A stretch of 64,000 nt of DNA from Candidatus Bathyarchaeota archaeon (GCA_005888745.1 VBBS01000029.1:75709-139708), one strand, 5' to 3'; positions 18,348 through 27,045 are shown, counted from the stretch's first letter. Numbers and translations: made by a program. The notes: generated by a model from the letters alone, not told the origin.

Positions 18348-19316
18348 GTGGAATTAAGGAAACTTCAGCGAACACCAGATGGAACTTTCCTGGTCACCAT
18401 CCCTAAGGCATGGGCCAAACGCGTCGGACTCGACCAAGGGTCCGTCGTTTCCTACGAAGAACGACAGGACGGGAGACTCCTCCTGTCCCCGAGAATTGAC
18501 GAGGAGAGGCCCCCCCTCGAGGTCATATTGGAAGCATCTCCCTTCGTCAGACGGGAGATAATCGAGCGATATCTTCTCGGATACGACATAATCCGGATTC
18601 AATCGAAGGACAGTTTGTCGCCAGAGACAAGGGACGAGGTCCGCAAAACGACGAAACGGCTTGTAGGGCTGGAGGTGTTAGAGGAGGACGCGAAGAAGAT
18701 CTTATTGCAATGTCTGATGGAGCCTTCGCTACTCAACCCGGAGCGTATACTGCGAAGGCTGGAAATGCTGTCCATGCCCATGCAGATAGATGCTGTCCAA
18801 GCCTTTGTAGATTCCAACGCCGAGCTTGCTAACGGTGTCGTTGAGAGAGATGAGGAAGTGGACCGATGGTACTTTCTTTTAGTCCGACTGGTCAGAGCGG
18901 CTATCGCCGACACGTACCTGCTCGAGAAGATCAAGGTCTCCTCAGTCGACTGCCTAGACTTCCGCCTCCTAGCAAGCTACATCGAAACATTCGCTGACTA
19001 CTCCGTAACCGTCGCCGAGAACACCCAAGACAAGATACCTGTTCCAAAGGAACAACAGACGCTATTCCAGAAGATCGGAGCCTCGGTGAGTACGATGTAC
19101 AAGGACGCGGTCGGGTCTGTCCTCTCACGAGACCTCAAGCTGGCCTCATCCGTAAGTCCGAGGTTCAAAGAGACCAAGAAGATCCTTGCGGAGGCTGAGA
19201 CAAGCATAGCAAGAGCCCCGCGTCCCATTGTCAACCACCTCGTCGCCGCACTCATAGCCCTGAATAGAATGTGCGAGGTTTCCGTGGACATATCCGACCT
19301 TACGATTACAAGGTAA
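18348..19316 (+). CDS. AbrB-PhoU domain protein
   Basis: A 322-residue protein with an N-terminal AbrB/SpoVT-type DNA-binding strand-swapped motif (LRKLQRTPDGTFLVTIPKAW) followed by two PhoU-like helical repeats. This combination is widespread in archaea as a phosphate-related regulator. GTG start at 18348. It sits between hflX and the polymerase gene, all on the plus strand. A Pit-type phosphate permease is encoded at 40.2 kb, not linked. Direct control of phosphate genes is inference from the family. Confidence 0.88.
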   Translation: MELRKLQRTPDGTFLVTIPKAWAKRVGLDQGSVVSYEERQDGRLLLSPRIDEERPPLEVILEASPFVRREIIERYLLGYDIIRIQSKDSLSPETRDEVRKTTKRLVGLEVLEEDAKKILLQCLMEPSLLNPERILRRLEMLSMPMQIDAVQAFVDSNAELANGVVERDEEVDRWYFLLVRLVRAAIADTYLLEKIKVSSVDCLDFRLLASYIETFADYSVTVAENTQDKIPVPKEQQTLFQKIGASVSTMYKDAVGSVLSRDLKLASSVSPRFKETKKILAEAETSIARAPRPIVNHLVAALIALNRMCEVSVDISDLTITR

Positions 19317-19388
19317 CAGACGCTGGCCTCGCGATAACCGGATAAACCGCAGTTACGTATCAGATAGGGTTTCCAGGAAAGGGTCGCG

Positions 19389-20897
19389 ATGTCTGAAGAG
19401 AGGAAGAGGGCAATCAGCACCATACTGGAAGCAGGTTTCCAGATGGAAAGCGACGCTTTCAAAGCCCTAATGGAGCTCAGCGCCGCTGGCCAACTCGACC
19501 CTCTAGTCAAAGAGGTCCTTCGAGTCGCCGGAACCGTGGAACCACGACCCTCATCCATAAGCAGAGATCTCGTTCTCAAAGCGGCCGAACAGCTAGACCT
19601 CTCCGGGAAGGGCGTGAAGACAGAGGGTGCTGGTTTGGGACATGGCCGACGTTTTGCTGAGGATCTTGAGTCTCGACTAGAAGTTGTCTCGGACCCTACG
19701 GGCAAACTCGGAACGACCGGCGCATTCGATGACTTTCTCCATTATTTCAGAAACCGTTTCGACAAGATGAGCCTCCTCTTCAGGCAGAGAATGGACACCC
19801 GAAACGCCGGAACAATTTCTGACGCGCTTTCAGGCGGATCAAATGGTCGAGGCCGTTTCATCTGTATGGTCCTCGACAAGAGAGAGAAAGGCGACAGGAT
19901 CTTTCTGACAGTTGACGACTATGAGGATGAAGCCACTGTACTCGTTGGGCGGCAGAACTCCGCGGTGTATGAGATGGCGAGGAAGATAGTCAGGGACCAA
20001 GTCATCTACATCCAGGCCCGGAAGAGCGCCGGTCCTCTTTTGATCGCGGAAAGCATCGTCCTCCCGGAGGTACCGGATAGAAAACCGGCCCACTCCAACG
20101 AGGAGGTCTTTGCCGCGCTAGTGTCTGACGTTCACGTCGGAAGCAAGGTGTTTCTCGAGGACGAGTTCCGCCGGGTTCTAAGCTGGTTGAAAGGAGAAGT
20201 CGGCACACCGAACCAGCGCGAAGTCGCCGAGAGAGTGAAGTATGTTCTGATCGGGGGTGACCTTGTCGACGGGATCGGAATCTATCCTCGCCAAGAGGTG
20301 GACCTAGCTGTCCCCGACATCTATGAACAGTATCGATTGGCAGCTAAATTCGTCAGTCAGATCCCAGAGTACATGGAAGTGGTCCTGATACCTGGAAACC
20401 ATGATGCGGTACGCCAGGCGCTGCCGCAACCTGCTATCCCGAAGGATTTTGCTGGACCTGTTTATGACTCGCGGAAGATTGTTTCGCTCGGGGATCCAGC
20501 GGAGGTTCGCTTGCACGGGGTCCACTTTCTACTCTACCATGGAACTAGCCTCATGGATATTCTCAGCGGGGTTCCTGGCCTAGACTATCAGCGTCCAGTA
20601 GAGGTTATGGAGTATCAGCTACGGGCCCGGCATCTATCTCCGGAGTATGGGAAAACGACTCCGATCGGTCCCGAACAGGAGGACTTCCTAGTGGTGGATC
20701 GGGTTCCAGATGTTTTCACATCAGGACACATTCATGTTTCAGGAGCCGGCGTTTACAGAGGAACAACAATAGTCAATAGCGGTGCATGGCAGGGGCAGAC
20801 GGACTATCAGAAACGGATGGGATTAGTCCCCAAGCCGGGAATCCTTCCCGTTGTTAACCTGAAAACCCTTGATGTCAAGATGATTAACTTCCAGTAG
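19389..20897 (+). CDS. polB: DNA polymerase II (family D) small subunit DP1
   Basis: The exonuclease subunit of archaeal DNA polymerase D. The 502-residue protein has a helical N-terminal region, an OB-fold (about residues 155-225) and a calcineurin-like phosphoesterase domain with SDVHVG, GGDLVDG, PGNHD, LYHGTS and SGHIHVSG, which supply the metal ligands of the 3'-5' proofreading site. All ligand motifs are intact. ATG at 19389. The large subunit DP2 is not in the window. PolD is found in Euryarchaeota, Thaumarchaeota and related lineages but not in Sulfolobales, which helps place the organism. Confidence 0.95.
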   Translation: MSEERKRAISTILEAGFQMESDAFKALMELSAAGQLDPLVKEVLRVAGTVEPRPSSISRDLVLKAAEQLDLSGKGVKTEGAGLGHGRRFAEDLESRLEVVSDPTGKLGTTGAFDDFLHYFRNRFDKMSLLFRQRMDTRNAGTISDALSGGSNGRGRFICMVLDKREKGDRIFLTVDDYEDEATVLVGRQNSAVYEMARKIVRDQVIYIQARKSAGPLLIAESIVLPEVPDRKPAHSNEEVFAALVSDVHVGSKVFLEDEFRRVLSWLKGEVGTPNQREVAERVKYVLIGGDLVDGIGIYPRQEVDLAVPDIYEQYRLAAKFVSQIPEYMEVVLIPGNHDAVRQALPQPAIPKDFAGPVYDSRKIVSLGDPAEVRLHGVHFLLYHGTSLMDILSGVPGLDYQRPVEVMEYQLRARHLSPEYGKTTPIGPEQEDFLVVDRVPDVFTSGHIHVSGAGVYRGTTIVNSGAWQGQTDYQKRMGLVPKPGILPVVNLKTLDVKMINFQ

Positions 20898-21141
20898 TCC
20901 ATACCCCCACCCCAAGGTTTCCAGTGCAAATCCTCAACTCACTGAAGAATGGATATTCTTGCTTCTAGAAACTTACTGGTAAGGTTAACTTGTATTCTGA
21001 TGATTTATGGGGACCTATACATTTTCCAGCACTAATCCGTCTCCGATTTTGTATAAGACCGCGAACTTTGAAGATCGCTGCTGAGGGTTCTTACAGCTCT
21101 CCAGAGGAAGGAGGGGGGTACGGGTACGAGTCCCAGGTCTA

Positions 21142-21567
21142 TTACTCGCCAACTAGCTGAACAATGACTGTTCTGTCTCTTGGTCTGACGTCCAGCTCTA
21201 CAAAGACGATTTGTTGCCAGGTTCCCAGCAATAGCTTCTTGTCTAGAAATGGCACCGATAAGTCTGGTCCTATAATGGATGCCCGGATGTGTGAGTGTCC
21301 GTTGCCGTCATGCCACCGATTCTCATGCTCGTAAGACCCCCTCTTAGGCGCAAGTCTTTCAAGGGCTAAGGGAAAGTCGGTTAGAAGTCCGGGCTCGAAT
21401 TCAATTGTTGTTAGAGCTCCAGTCGACCCGGGCACGAAGAGCGTTGCGACTCCATCCTTCACCTTTGAAGATGTAACTATTCTCTGGATCTGATCTGTAA
21501 TGTCAAGAATTTCTCCTTCGCGGTGAGTCCGAAACCTCAACTCTTGACAGTCGACAGTCATTGTCAC
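21142..21567 (-). CDS. YjbQ/UPF0047 family protein
   Basis: A 141-residue member of the secondary thiamine-phosphate synthase (YjbQ) family. Matching motifs are FVPGSTGALTTIE, the metal-binding HDGNGHSHIRASI and LGTWQQIVFVELD. ATG at 21567 (a second ATG two codons later is possible). It is divergent from pyrI, with only 30 bases between the starts, so the promoters overlap. In bacteria the family has weak thiamin phosphate synthase activity; the archaeal role is not established. Confidence 0.93.
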   Translation of the reverse strand: MTMTVDCQELRFRTHREGEILDITDQIQRIVTSSKVKDGVATLFVPGSTGALTTIEFEPGLLTDFPLALERLAPKRGSYEHENRWHDGNGHSHIRASIIGPDLSVPFLDKKLLLGTWQQIVFVELDVRPRDRTVIVQLVGE

Positions 21568-21597
21568 CTCCGTCAGGTTTCAGGCAAGGAATTAAGA

Positions 21598-22104
21598 ATG
21601 AAACCTAGCCGTTGCCGGACGGGATCAAGCCTGTCCAAAGGAATCTCCCCGAAAGAGCTCTACGTGAAGAAGATCCGCAACGGAACTGTGATTGACCATA
21701 TTCTGGCAGGTCATGCTTTGGACGTGCTCAAGATTCTTGGAATAGACGGGGGCGAAGGACATATCGTAAGCGTGGCGATGAACGTAATCTCGAAGAAACA
21801 GAACAAGAAAGATATCGTCAAGGTTGAGAATCGAGAGCTCGAGCCTGGTGAAGTGGATAAGATCGCGCTGATAGCGCCGAGCGCAACGATTAGTATTATT
21901 CGAGACTATGAGGTTGCTGAGAAAACTAGGGTCAAGCTACCGGATTCCATCAGGGGAATTGTTCGATGTTCAAATCCTGCCTGCGTGTCGAACGCTGAGC
22001 CCGTCGAGCCAAAGTTCAGCGTTGAAAGACAGGACCCTCTACGGCTTCGCTGTTACTACTGTGTCCGGATAATGGAGAAGACCGATGTCCTCAAGCAATT
22101 CTAG
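21598..22104 (+). CDS. pyrI: aspartate carbamoyltransferase regulatory chain
   Basis: Binds CTP/ATP and holds catalytic PyrB trimers together. The 168-residue protein has the nucleotide-binding domain start LYVKKIRNGTVIDHILAG and a C-terminal zinc domain with CSNPAC and CYYC, the four Cys ligands. The frame is open upstream to 21523 but ATG at 21598 clears the divergent yjbQ-like gene; the first ~20 residues are longer than in most relatives. It overlaps the glycosylase gene by 20 bases. Its partner pyrB lies 9 kb away on the other strand, an unusual separation. Confidence 0.95.
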   Translation: MKPSRCRTGSSLSKGISPKELYVKKIRNGTVIDHILAGHALDVLKILGIDGGEGHIVSVAMNVISKKQNKKDIVKVENRELEPGEVDKIALIAPSATISIIRDYEVAEKTRVKLPDSIRGIVRCSNPACVSNAEPVEPKFSVERQDPLRLRCYYCVRIMEKTDVLKQF

Positions 22105-22771
22105 CACGGAGCTCTCTCCGTTGGAGCAGAAAAAAGCCGTTGAAGAGCTACAGGCACTCTACGGTGAGAGACGCAGTGCTATTCATCAACGTCTGCGAGA
22201 ATTCAGAGAGATTCTCGATCACAATGATGACGATGTTTTTGCTGAACTCTGCTTCTGCCTACTGACTCCGCAGTCGTCTGCGAAAACCTGCTGGGCAGCG
22301 GTGTCCCGGCTCAGAGAACGAAGCCTTCTCTTTAAAGGAGAGGCTAACGAGATTCAACTCCAACTAAACGACGTCCGGTTCGGTGACAGTAAGGCGAAGT
22401 ATATTGTCGAAGCTCGAGCAACGTTCACTAAGGATGGCAAGCTCCACCTCAAAACCCACCTCTCCAGCTTCACAAACCCGTTCGAGTTGCGGGAATGGAT
22501 GGTGGAGAACGTGAAGGGATTAGGGTACAAAGAGGCCAGCCATTTTCTCCGCAACATCGGGCTCGGCGAGGAATTTGCCATCCTTGATAGGCACATTCTG
22601 AGAAACCTCAAAAGGCTGGAGGTCATCACCGAGGTGCCGGTTTCGATCACGAAGAAGCGCTATCTCGAGATCGAGGAGAAGCTCCGCCATTTCTCGCGGG
22701 AAGTAGGAATACCGTTAGCGGACCTTGATCTCCTATTCTGGTCGCGCGAAACAGGCTGGATATTCAAGTAG
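22085..22771 (+). CDS. N-glycosylase/DNA lyase, Ogg2 type
   Basis: Removes 8-oxoguanine from DNA and nicks the abasic site. The 228-residue protein is a helix-hairpin-helix glycosylase: LCFCLLTPQSSAKTCW near the N terminus, the hairpin VKGLGYKEASHFLRNIG holding the catalytic Lys, and AILDRHILR with the catalytic Asp. Length and motif order match archaeal Ogg2. ATG at 22085 overlaps pyrI, so the two are co-translated. A tail SRETGWIFK ends in Lys, as in Ogg2 enzymes, where the C-terminal Lys helps base recognition. Confidence 0.92.
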   Translation: MSSSNSSTELSPLEQKKAVEELQALYGERRSAIHQRLREFREILDHNDDDVFAELCFCLLTPQSSAKTCWAAVSRLRERSLLFKGEANEIQLQLNDVRFGDSKAKYIVEARATFTKDGKLHLKTHLSSFTNPFELREWMVENVKGLGYKEASHFLRNIGLGEEFAILDRHILRNLKRLEVITEVPVSITKKRYLEIEEKLRHFSREVGIPLADLDLLFWSRETGWIFK

Positions 22772-22835
22772 GGGTTCTGTGGCTCTACCAAGCCCCTGGT
22801 CGCACGGCTTTGCTCTTATCGGTGGATTGACTTAG

Positions 22836-22862
22836 CTTGCCTCTATCGACTTTGAGGATTAG
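22836..22862 (-). repeat. possible degenerate third copy of the MKGNP module
   Basis: Read on the minus strand these 27 bases match the core of the repeats at 60.2 and 63.9 kb at about 22 positions, and the translated frame gives LILKVDRGK versus VILRVDESK. No start codon precedes it in frame. It may be a decayed copy or chance. Confidence 0.3.
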
Positions 22863-22992
22863 GCCCGCTTTCTCCGGTTCCCGTTCCTCTACACAAACAT
22901 GACTAACACCCAGAATCCATATCGTCTGGAAAGGAGTCAACAACCGCCTAATCCAACAAAGAGTTAACAGTGCTCAAGTAGGTAGGCGCGCC

Positions 22993-23313
22993 ATGGGAAA
23001 GATTGGGGTTATGGCGGACAAGGAGACGGCGATCTACTTCAAGCTCGGCGGGGTCAACAACAGCTGGGTTGTGAGATCAGAGGATGAAGCTGTCAAGACG
23101 TTTGAGGACATCAAGAAAAAACAGACGGTCTCTCTTGTCATCGTCACCGACACGGTCTTCGACTGGATCAAAGACAAGGTTGGGCAGGGCAAGAAGGAAA
23201 TCGAACTCCCGTTGGTCGTGTCTATTCCAACGAGGCGCGGCGGCAAGTCTCAAGTTGACCTACTAGCCGATCTGATCAAGAGAACCGTCGGCGTCGAGAT
23301 CAGAGTCCAATAG
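22993..23313 (+). CDS. atpF: A/V-type ATP synthase subunit F
   Basis: A 106-residue small subunit of the rotary A1 head, which contacts the central stalk. It starts MGKIGVMADKETAIYFKLGG, has the middle strand LVIVTDTVFDWI, and ends with LADLIKRTVGVEI, all usual for NtpF/AtpF. A shorter version beginning at ATG 23011 (MADKETA) is possible. No other ATP synthase gene is in the window, so it is detached from the usual cluster. It lies just upstream of the candidate origin region and cdc6. Confidence 0.88.
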   Translation: MGKIGVMADKETAIYFKLGGVNNSWVVRSEDEAVKTFEDIKKKQTVSLVIVTDTVFDWIKDKVGQGKKEIELPLVVSIPTRRGGKSQVDLLADLIKRTVGVEIRVQ

Positions 23314-23448
23314 TAAAGCACCACCAAAAAAGAAGGGGTATTGGGGAGCATCTCGGGACGCAGAAATGGGCGAACAGTATTGTTCAGACATCTTAGGTAG
23401 AACGAGTGGTTTCCCCGGGCTTTAGCTGCGACGATCGAGTTTTTGGTT

Positions 23449-23494
23449 TGTCCAGTTGAAATCATTGTACGAGAACCCTTAATTCCACTGGAAG
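23449..23494. other. candidate origin recognition boxes upstream of cdc6
   Basis: The palindrome TTCCACTGGAA at 23483-23493 reads, on the minus strand, CTTCCAGTGGAA followed by TTAAGGGTT (23494-23474). This closely resembles the euryarchaeal ORB element (core TTCCAGTGGAA followed by a G-rich tail). A weaker version, TGTCCAGTTGAAATC, is at 23449-23463, and a T-rich stretch precedes it. Being directly upstream of an Orc1/Cdc6 gene is the classic place for an archaeal origin. Confidence 0.55.
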
Positions 23495-23525
23495 CCGGCT
23501 CGCAGAAAACCGGACTGTTTCAGAC

Positions 23526-24773
23526 TTGTCACAGCAAGGATTGGATCTCATCTTCGAAAGGGTCCTGGCAGGAGGAGAAGTCTTCCGCGACAGAAACCTC
23601 CTCAGACATGACTACATGCCTGCAACCCTTCCACACAGAGAAGAGCAGATCCGCCGGCTGGGATCCGTGCTCGCTCCAGCTCTAACAAAAGACCGAGTGT
23701 CGAACCTTTTCGCCTACGGCAAAACCGGAACAGGAAAGACAATCGTGACCAAATTCGTTCTAGATCGGCTACAGCGGAAGGCTCGCGAACACGGACTAGC
23801 CCTCGATACGAGCTACGTCAACTGCCGTCTGGCGGGAACAAACTACAGAGTCATTGCGGACCTGTGCAGATCTCTCGGTCGAGAAGTCCCATTTACCGGA
23901 CTCGCCGTAGGCGAGCTCCTAGATCGGTTTAGAAACGCTCTCCAATCACGCGGCTCCGCATTCCTCGTGGTCCTGGATGAGATAGACGCGTTGGTGAAGA
24001 AAAGCGAAGACGATAGTCTACTCTACGAGCTAACCAGGATAAACGAGAAACTGACCGACGGCTGGATCGGACTCATAGGAATATCCAACGACCTCCACTT
24101 CAAAGACTTCCTGGACCCGAGAGTCCTAAGCTCACTAGGTGAGGAGGAAGTCGTGTTCAAACCCTACACCTCAGACGAACTACATGACATTCTAAAGGAA
24201 CGGGCACAACTCGCCTTCCGCTCCGGAGTTCTAGATGAAGGCGCTCTCCATCTTTGCGCGGCCTTGGCCGCAGGAGAACACGGTGACGCACGACGCGCAC
24301 TCGATCTCCTCAGAGTAGCCGCCGAAATTGCCGAAAGATCACGCGAGCTACGTGTCGGCGAAAACCACGTCCGCGAAGCACAACAAAAAGTCGAGCACGA
24401 CCGTGTGACAGAAGCCCTATCATCCCTCCCGCTCCACTCCCGAATCCTTCTAATCTCGGTCATGCAGCTCGGGAATACTAGGAAAGAGAGCTCGGTAACA
24501 GGTGACGTGTACGAGGTTTATCGAGAGCTGTGCAGCGCCGGTTCAGTCGAACCTCTCACCCAACGAAGAGTAAGCGGACTGCTCAACGAGCTGGACATCA
24601 TGGGCGTACTAAACGCGCGAGTAGTAAGCTTCGGCAGGTACGGTCGTACAAAGAAGATACGGCTAGGTGTCGAAGCCCGATCGGTGACAGCTTCATTCAA
24701 CGGGGACGAGATGGTTCGAGGACTGCTTAGCTACGTTCCACGGAGCGTCCTCAAACATCAAACCAATCTATAG
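23526..24773 (+). CDS. cdc6: Orc1/Cdc6 replication initiator
   Basis: Binds origin DNA and helps load the MCM helicase. The 415-residue protein has an AAA+ domain with Walker A YGKTGTGKT, Walker B VVLDEIDAL and sensor 1 LIGISND, and a C-terminal winged helix (about residues 300-395). The N-terminal NLLRHDYMPATLPHREEQI is typical of the family. TTG at 23526 is the start; ATG codons further on would remove conserved residues. Its 3' end overlaps the start region of the DUF99 gene. ORB-like sites lie upstream. Confidence 0.95.
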   Translation: MSQQGLDLIFERVLAGGEVFRDRNLLRHDYMPATLPHREEQIRRLGSVLAPALTKDRVSNLFAYGKTGTGKTIVTKFVLDRLQRKAREHGLALDTSYVNCRLAGTNYRVIADLCRSLGREVPFTGLAVGELLDRFRNALQSRGSAFLVVLDEIDALVKKSEDDSLLYELTRINEKLTDGWIGLIGISNDLHFKDFLDPRVLSSLGEEEVVFKPYTSDELHDILKERAQLAFRSGVLDEGALHLCAALAAGEHGDARRALDLLRVAAEIAERSRELRVGENHVREAQQKVEHDRVTEALSSLPLHSRILLISVMQLGNTRKESSVTGDVYEVYRELCSAGSVEPLTQRRVSGLLNELDIMGVLNARVVSFGRYGRTKKIRLGVEARSVTASFNGDEMVRGLLSYVPRSVLKHQTNL

Positions 24774-24777
24774 ATGT

Positions 24778-25353
24778 ATTGGTATCGATGACGGCCCGTT
24801 TACGCCTAAAACTGATGCTAAGATCAGACACGCTCCACTCCTAGCCGTCTGGCTGAAAGGTCCTCACCTGCATCGATTCAGAGCTGACTGGATTACCGTT
24901 GACGGGCTCGACGCAACTCGGACAGCCGAGCTTCTACTCAGAGGTTCCGTGCATACTCCGGTATTGCTCTCGGGCGTGACTTTCGGAGGGTTCAACCTCA
25001 TCGACCCTTGGAAGGTCCAGAAATTGTGCAACGCGCCGGTAATCGTGGTTGTAGGGTCCCGGCCTGATAACTGGGCTGTGAAGCGTGCCCTGTTCAGGCA
25101 CTTTCCTGATTGGAAGAAGAGATGGGAACTGATAAGATCACTTGGGCCATTACACAAAGTTCGGACAATGCATAGTGAAGGTCCCGTGTTCTTTGAACGG
25201 TTCGGATCCTCAACTCGTGAAGCCGCCTTGATTCTGAAAGCTTCGGCATTCGTTTCGCGAGTGCCTGAACCCTTGCGGGTTGCGGGTATCCTTGCTAGAG
25301 GTCTGTTCTCATCGGAACCTTTCGGTTGGGTTTCTAGTTACAGGAGCCTTTAG
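24778..25353 (+). CDS. DUF99 family protein with no canonical start
   Basis: The family hallmark IDDGPF is encoded at 24784-24801, followed by WITVDGLDATRTAELL, FGGFNLIDPWKVQK and APVIVVVGSRPDN in one frame to the stop at 25353, giving the normal length of about 190 residues. Yet the first ATG, GTG or TTG in this frame is GTG 24949, which would remove a third of the protein. The most likely start is a rare codon such as ATT at 24778; the frame also stays open back into the 3' end of cdc6. The family is of unknown function, with an endonuclease V-like fold as far as is known. Sequence error is possible. Confidence 0.7.
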   Translation: MGIDDGPFTPKTDAKIRHAPLLAVWLKGPHLHRFRADWITVDGLDATRTAELLLRGSVHTPVLLSGVTFGGFNLIDPWKVQKLCNAPVIVVVGSRPDNWAVKRALFRHFPDWKKRWELIRSLGPLHKVRTMHSEGPVFFERFGSSTREAALILKASAFVSRVPEPLRVAGILARGLFSSEPFGWVSSYRSL

Positions 25354-25421
25354 TCGTCCCGTTGAGGCTGCTGTGGAGAGTCAACGTAAGAGTTCATGGG
25401 TTTTGTGCTGGTGAGTTCGGC

Positions 25422-25607
25422 ATGACCGGGAAAAAGACCAATCGAGAGAATCAGTTGAACGATTACTTCCGCAGGCGATGTCGCAATTACGATGACTTCA
25501 CCTGCGACCGCGTCTGGGAGTGCGCGCTGTGCGCCCGCCAGTCCGTGAAGATTGAGCCAATAATGGATGAAATCGAGTCGACAACCATGACTTCTCGGAG
25601 GAGGTGA
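25422..25607 (+). CDS. small hypothetical protein
   Basis: A 61-residue protein beginning MTGKKTNRENQLNDYF, with cysteines in TCDRVWECALCAR that could bind a metal. The frame continues upstream to 25362 but ATG 25422 is the more natural start. It ends five bases before the next gene, whose ribosome-binding site lies in its last codons, so the two look like one transcript. No family is recognised. Confidence 0.45.
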   Translation: MTGKKTNRENQLNDYFRRRCRNYDDFTCDRVWECALCARQSVKIEPIMDEIESTTMTSRRR

Positions 25608-25612
25608 GTTGA

Positions 25613-25834
25613 ATGGAGACTTTACGTGAGGAAGAGGTTCTCCGTCTCGAGGAGGCACTACTGAAGAGGATGGAAGAAAGGCTTACCCCTTTGATGGAGC
25701 AGGCCGCACGAGATGCCGCTCGAGCAGCGATGCAAAGGCTGCGGTTGGACATGATGGCTCACATCAGTAGGCATGAAGAGACGATACAACAGCTCGCCAA
25801 GGCGGCACTGGCTGAAAACCACATTCCCAGATAG
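25613..25834 (+). CDS. small helical hypothetical protein
   Basis: A 73-residue, strongly charged, probably all-helical protein (EEEVLRLEEALLKRMEERL in the first third) that may form a coiled coil. A strong Shine-Dalgarno sequence GGAGGTGA lies seven bases before ATG 25613, which makes it likely to be a real gene despite its size. It follows the 61-residue gene. No known family. Confidence 0.6.
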   Translation: METLREEEVLRLEEALLKRMEERLTPLMEQAARDAARAAMQRLRLDMMAHISRHEETIQQLAKAALAENHIPR

Positions 25835-25938
25835 CCACCTGGTTCCTATCCCATTATAGCCGATGAAAGTAATCATGTTCGTGGTTACTAAGCAAGATTG
25901 AACGAATCACTGCGCAGCAATAGGAGAGATCCCCTTCT

Positions 25939-27045
25939 CTAGGCGTTCTTGCATGTCGGGCAAAGAGGTATCTTGTTTACGATCCCCTTCGTCACCACGC
26001 AATCCGTACAAAGGTGCTTGCGGCAGGAGCTACAAGTTCTCTCATGCTCACTACATACAGTCCCACCACAGACTTCGCATATCGCCCTCGACTTTTGATC
26101 ACAAAATGAACACTTCTGAGTATCGTCCCAGATCATCTTTCCTGTAGCGGCCTGAAGGATCTTTCGATACGACTTGCCCGCAGCAAGCATCTCTACTGTC
26201 ACAATAGGAACATGAAGCAGTTGAACCCCTGTTACAGTCGCATCGTCGTGACCGCTCACTACAGCCTTGGTCTTAGATCGAATCATGTCCTCGGTCACTC
26301 CTGCTGGCGCGACGGTGACAGTGTTCTTCATCTCAAGTTCGGGAGGCAGCTTCGGCATGGAACCTGTTGACGGTTCGATCTCGAGACAATCGACAAAGAG
26401 CCCTGTTGATGGAAGATCGTCCATGTGTCCTTCGAAGAGGGCTGCGTCGCACACTCGTCCATCTACACCGTCAAACACGAGAACTCCCTGGGCCAGTTTT
26501 TTCCTCTGACTATCAATCTGGAAATTGGCAAAGAAATATGGTCGAAACTCAAGCTTCGGCATTGAGGATAGTTTGAGGAAAGTGCCGTTCGCTAAGCCAT
26601 GAGCCAAGAGGCGAGATGCCGCAGCTCTGGCGACCGGTAGGGTTCCCGGAACTTTGTGTCTCTCTGGAGCTTTGATATTCTCTACCCTCTCCTTTAGCTT
26701 AGCTAGATCCCAAAGCTCGACGCCAAGTTTGCGGGCCATGAATTCGGCGTTGCCCCCAAACCCTTTGGGAGAAACATAGATTCCGCTTTGAATTCCTAGG
26801 GTTTTCAAGCGGGCCGCGAACTTCTCGACTTCCCGTCCCTCAACCTGACTAGTTCCTTCCCAACACTCAAAGGCGACCTTCTGTATCTTCTTACCCTTCT
26901 TCCTAGAAGCGAGAATGTCCACAAAATGGGTCGGCGAATCGTCTGTCTGCGCGTTCTTCTCCACTTCGAAGCCCTCGACTCGGCAAACGTCACAGACCAT
27001 GTCAACCACGAAATTTCCTGATTCCGTTCTTGCATCTGTGGTCAT
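25939..27045 (-). CDS. Mrr-like endonuclease-fold protein with C-terminal zinc fingers
   Basis: The N-terminal ~130 residues resemble restriction-endonuclease-like (Mrr_cat) domains: HFVDILASRKKGKK followed by KVAFECWEG, then EVEKFAARLKTLGI and a second strand SGIYVSPKGFGG. In active members the E-x-K motif ends in lysine; here the position reads ECW, so catalysis is doubtful. The middle ~150 residues are of unknown fold. The C terminus (about residues 310-368) has many Cys/His pairs, CSFC, CEVCGG, CSEHERTCSSC and CPTC, like B-box or treble-clef zinc fingers. ATG at 27045. It is divergent from the gene at 27168. Confidence 0.65.
   Translation of the reverse strand: MTTDARTESGNFVVDMVCDVCRVEGFEVEKNAQTDDSPTHFVDILASRKKGKKIQKVAFECWEGTSQVEGREVEKFAARLKTLGIQSGIYVSPKGFGGNAEFMARKLGVELWDLAKLKERVENIKAPERHKVPGTLPVARAAASRLLAHGLANGTFLKLSSMPKLEFRPYFFANFQIDSQRKKLAQGVLVFDGVDGRVCDAALFEGHMDDLPSTGLFVDCLEIEPSTGSMPKLPPELEMKNTVTVAPAGVTEDMIRSKTKAVVSGHDDATVTGVQLLHVPIVTVEMLAAGKSYRKILQAATGKMIWDDTQKCSFCDQKSRAICEVCGGTVCSEHERTCSSCRKHLCTDCVVTKGIVNKIPLCPTCKNA

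Noticed and set aside
22915-22940. CTGGAAAGGAGT upstream of atpF as another ORB
   Set aside because: Only the GGAAA part matches; too weak without a profile search.
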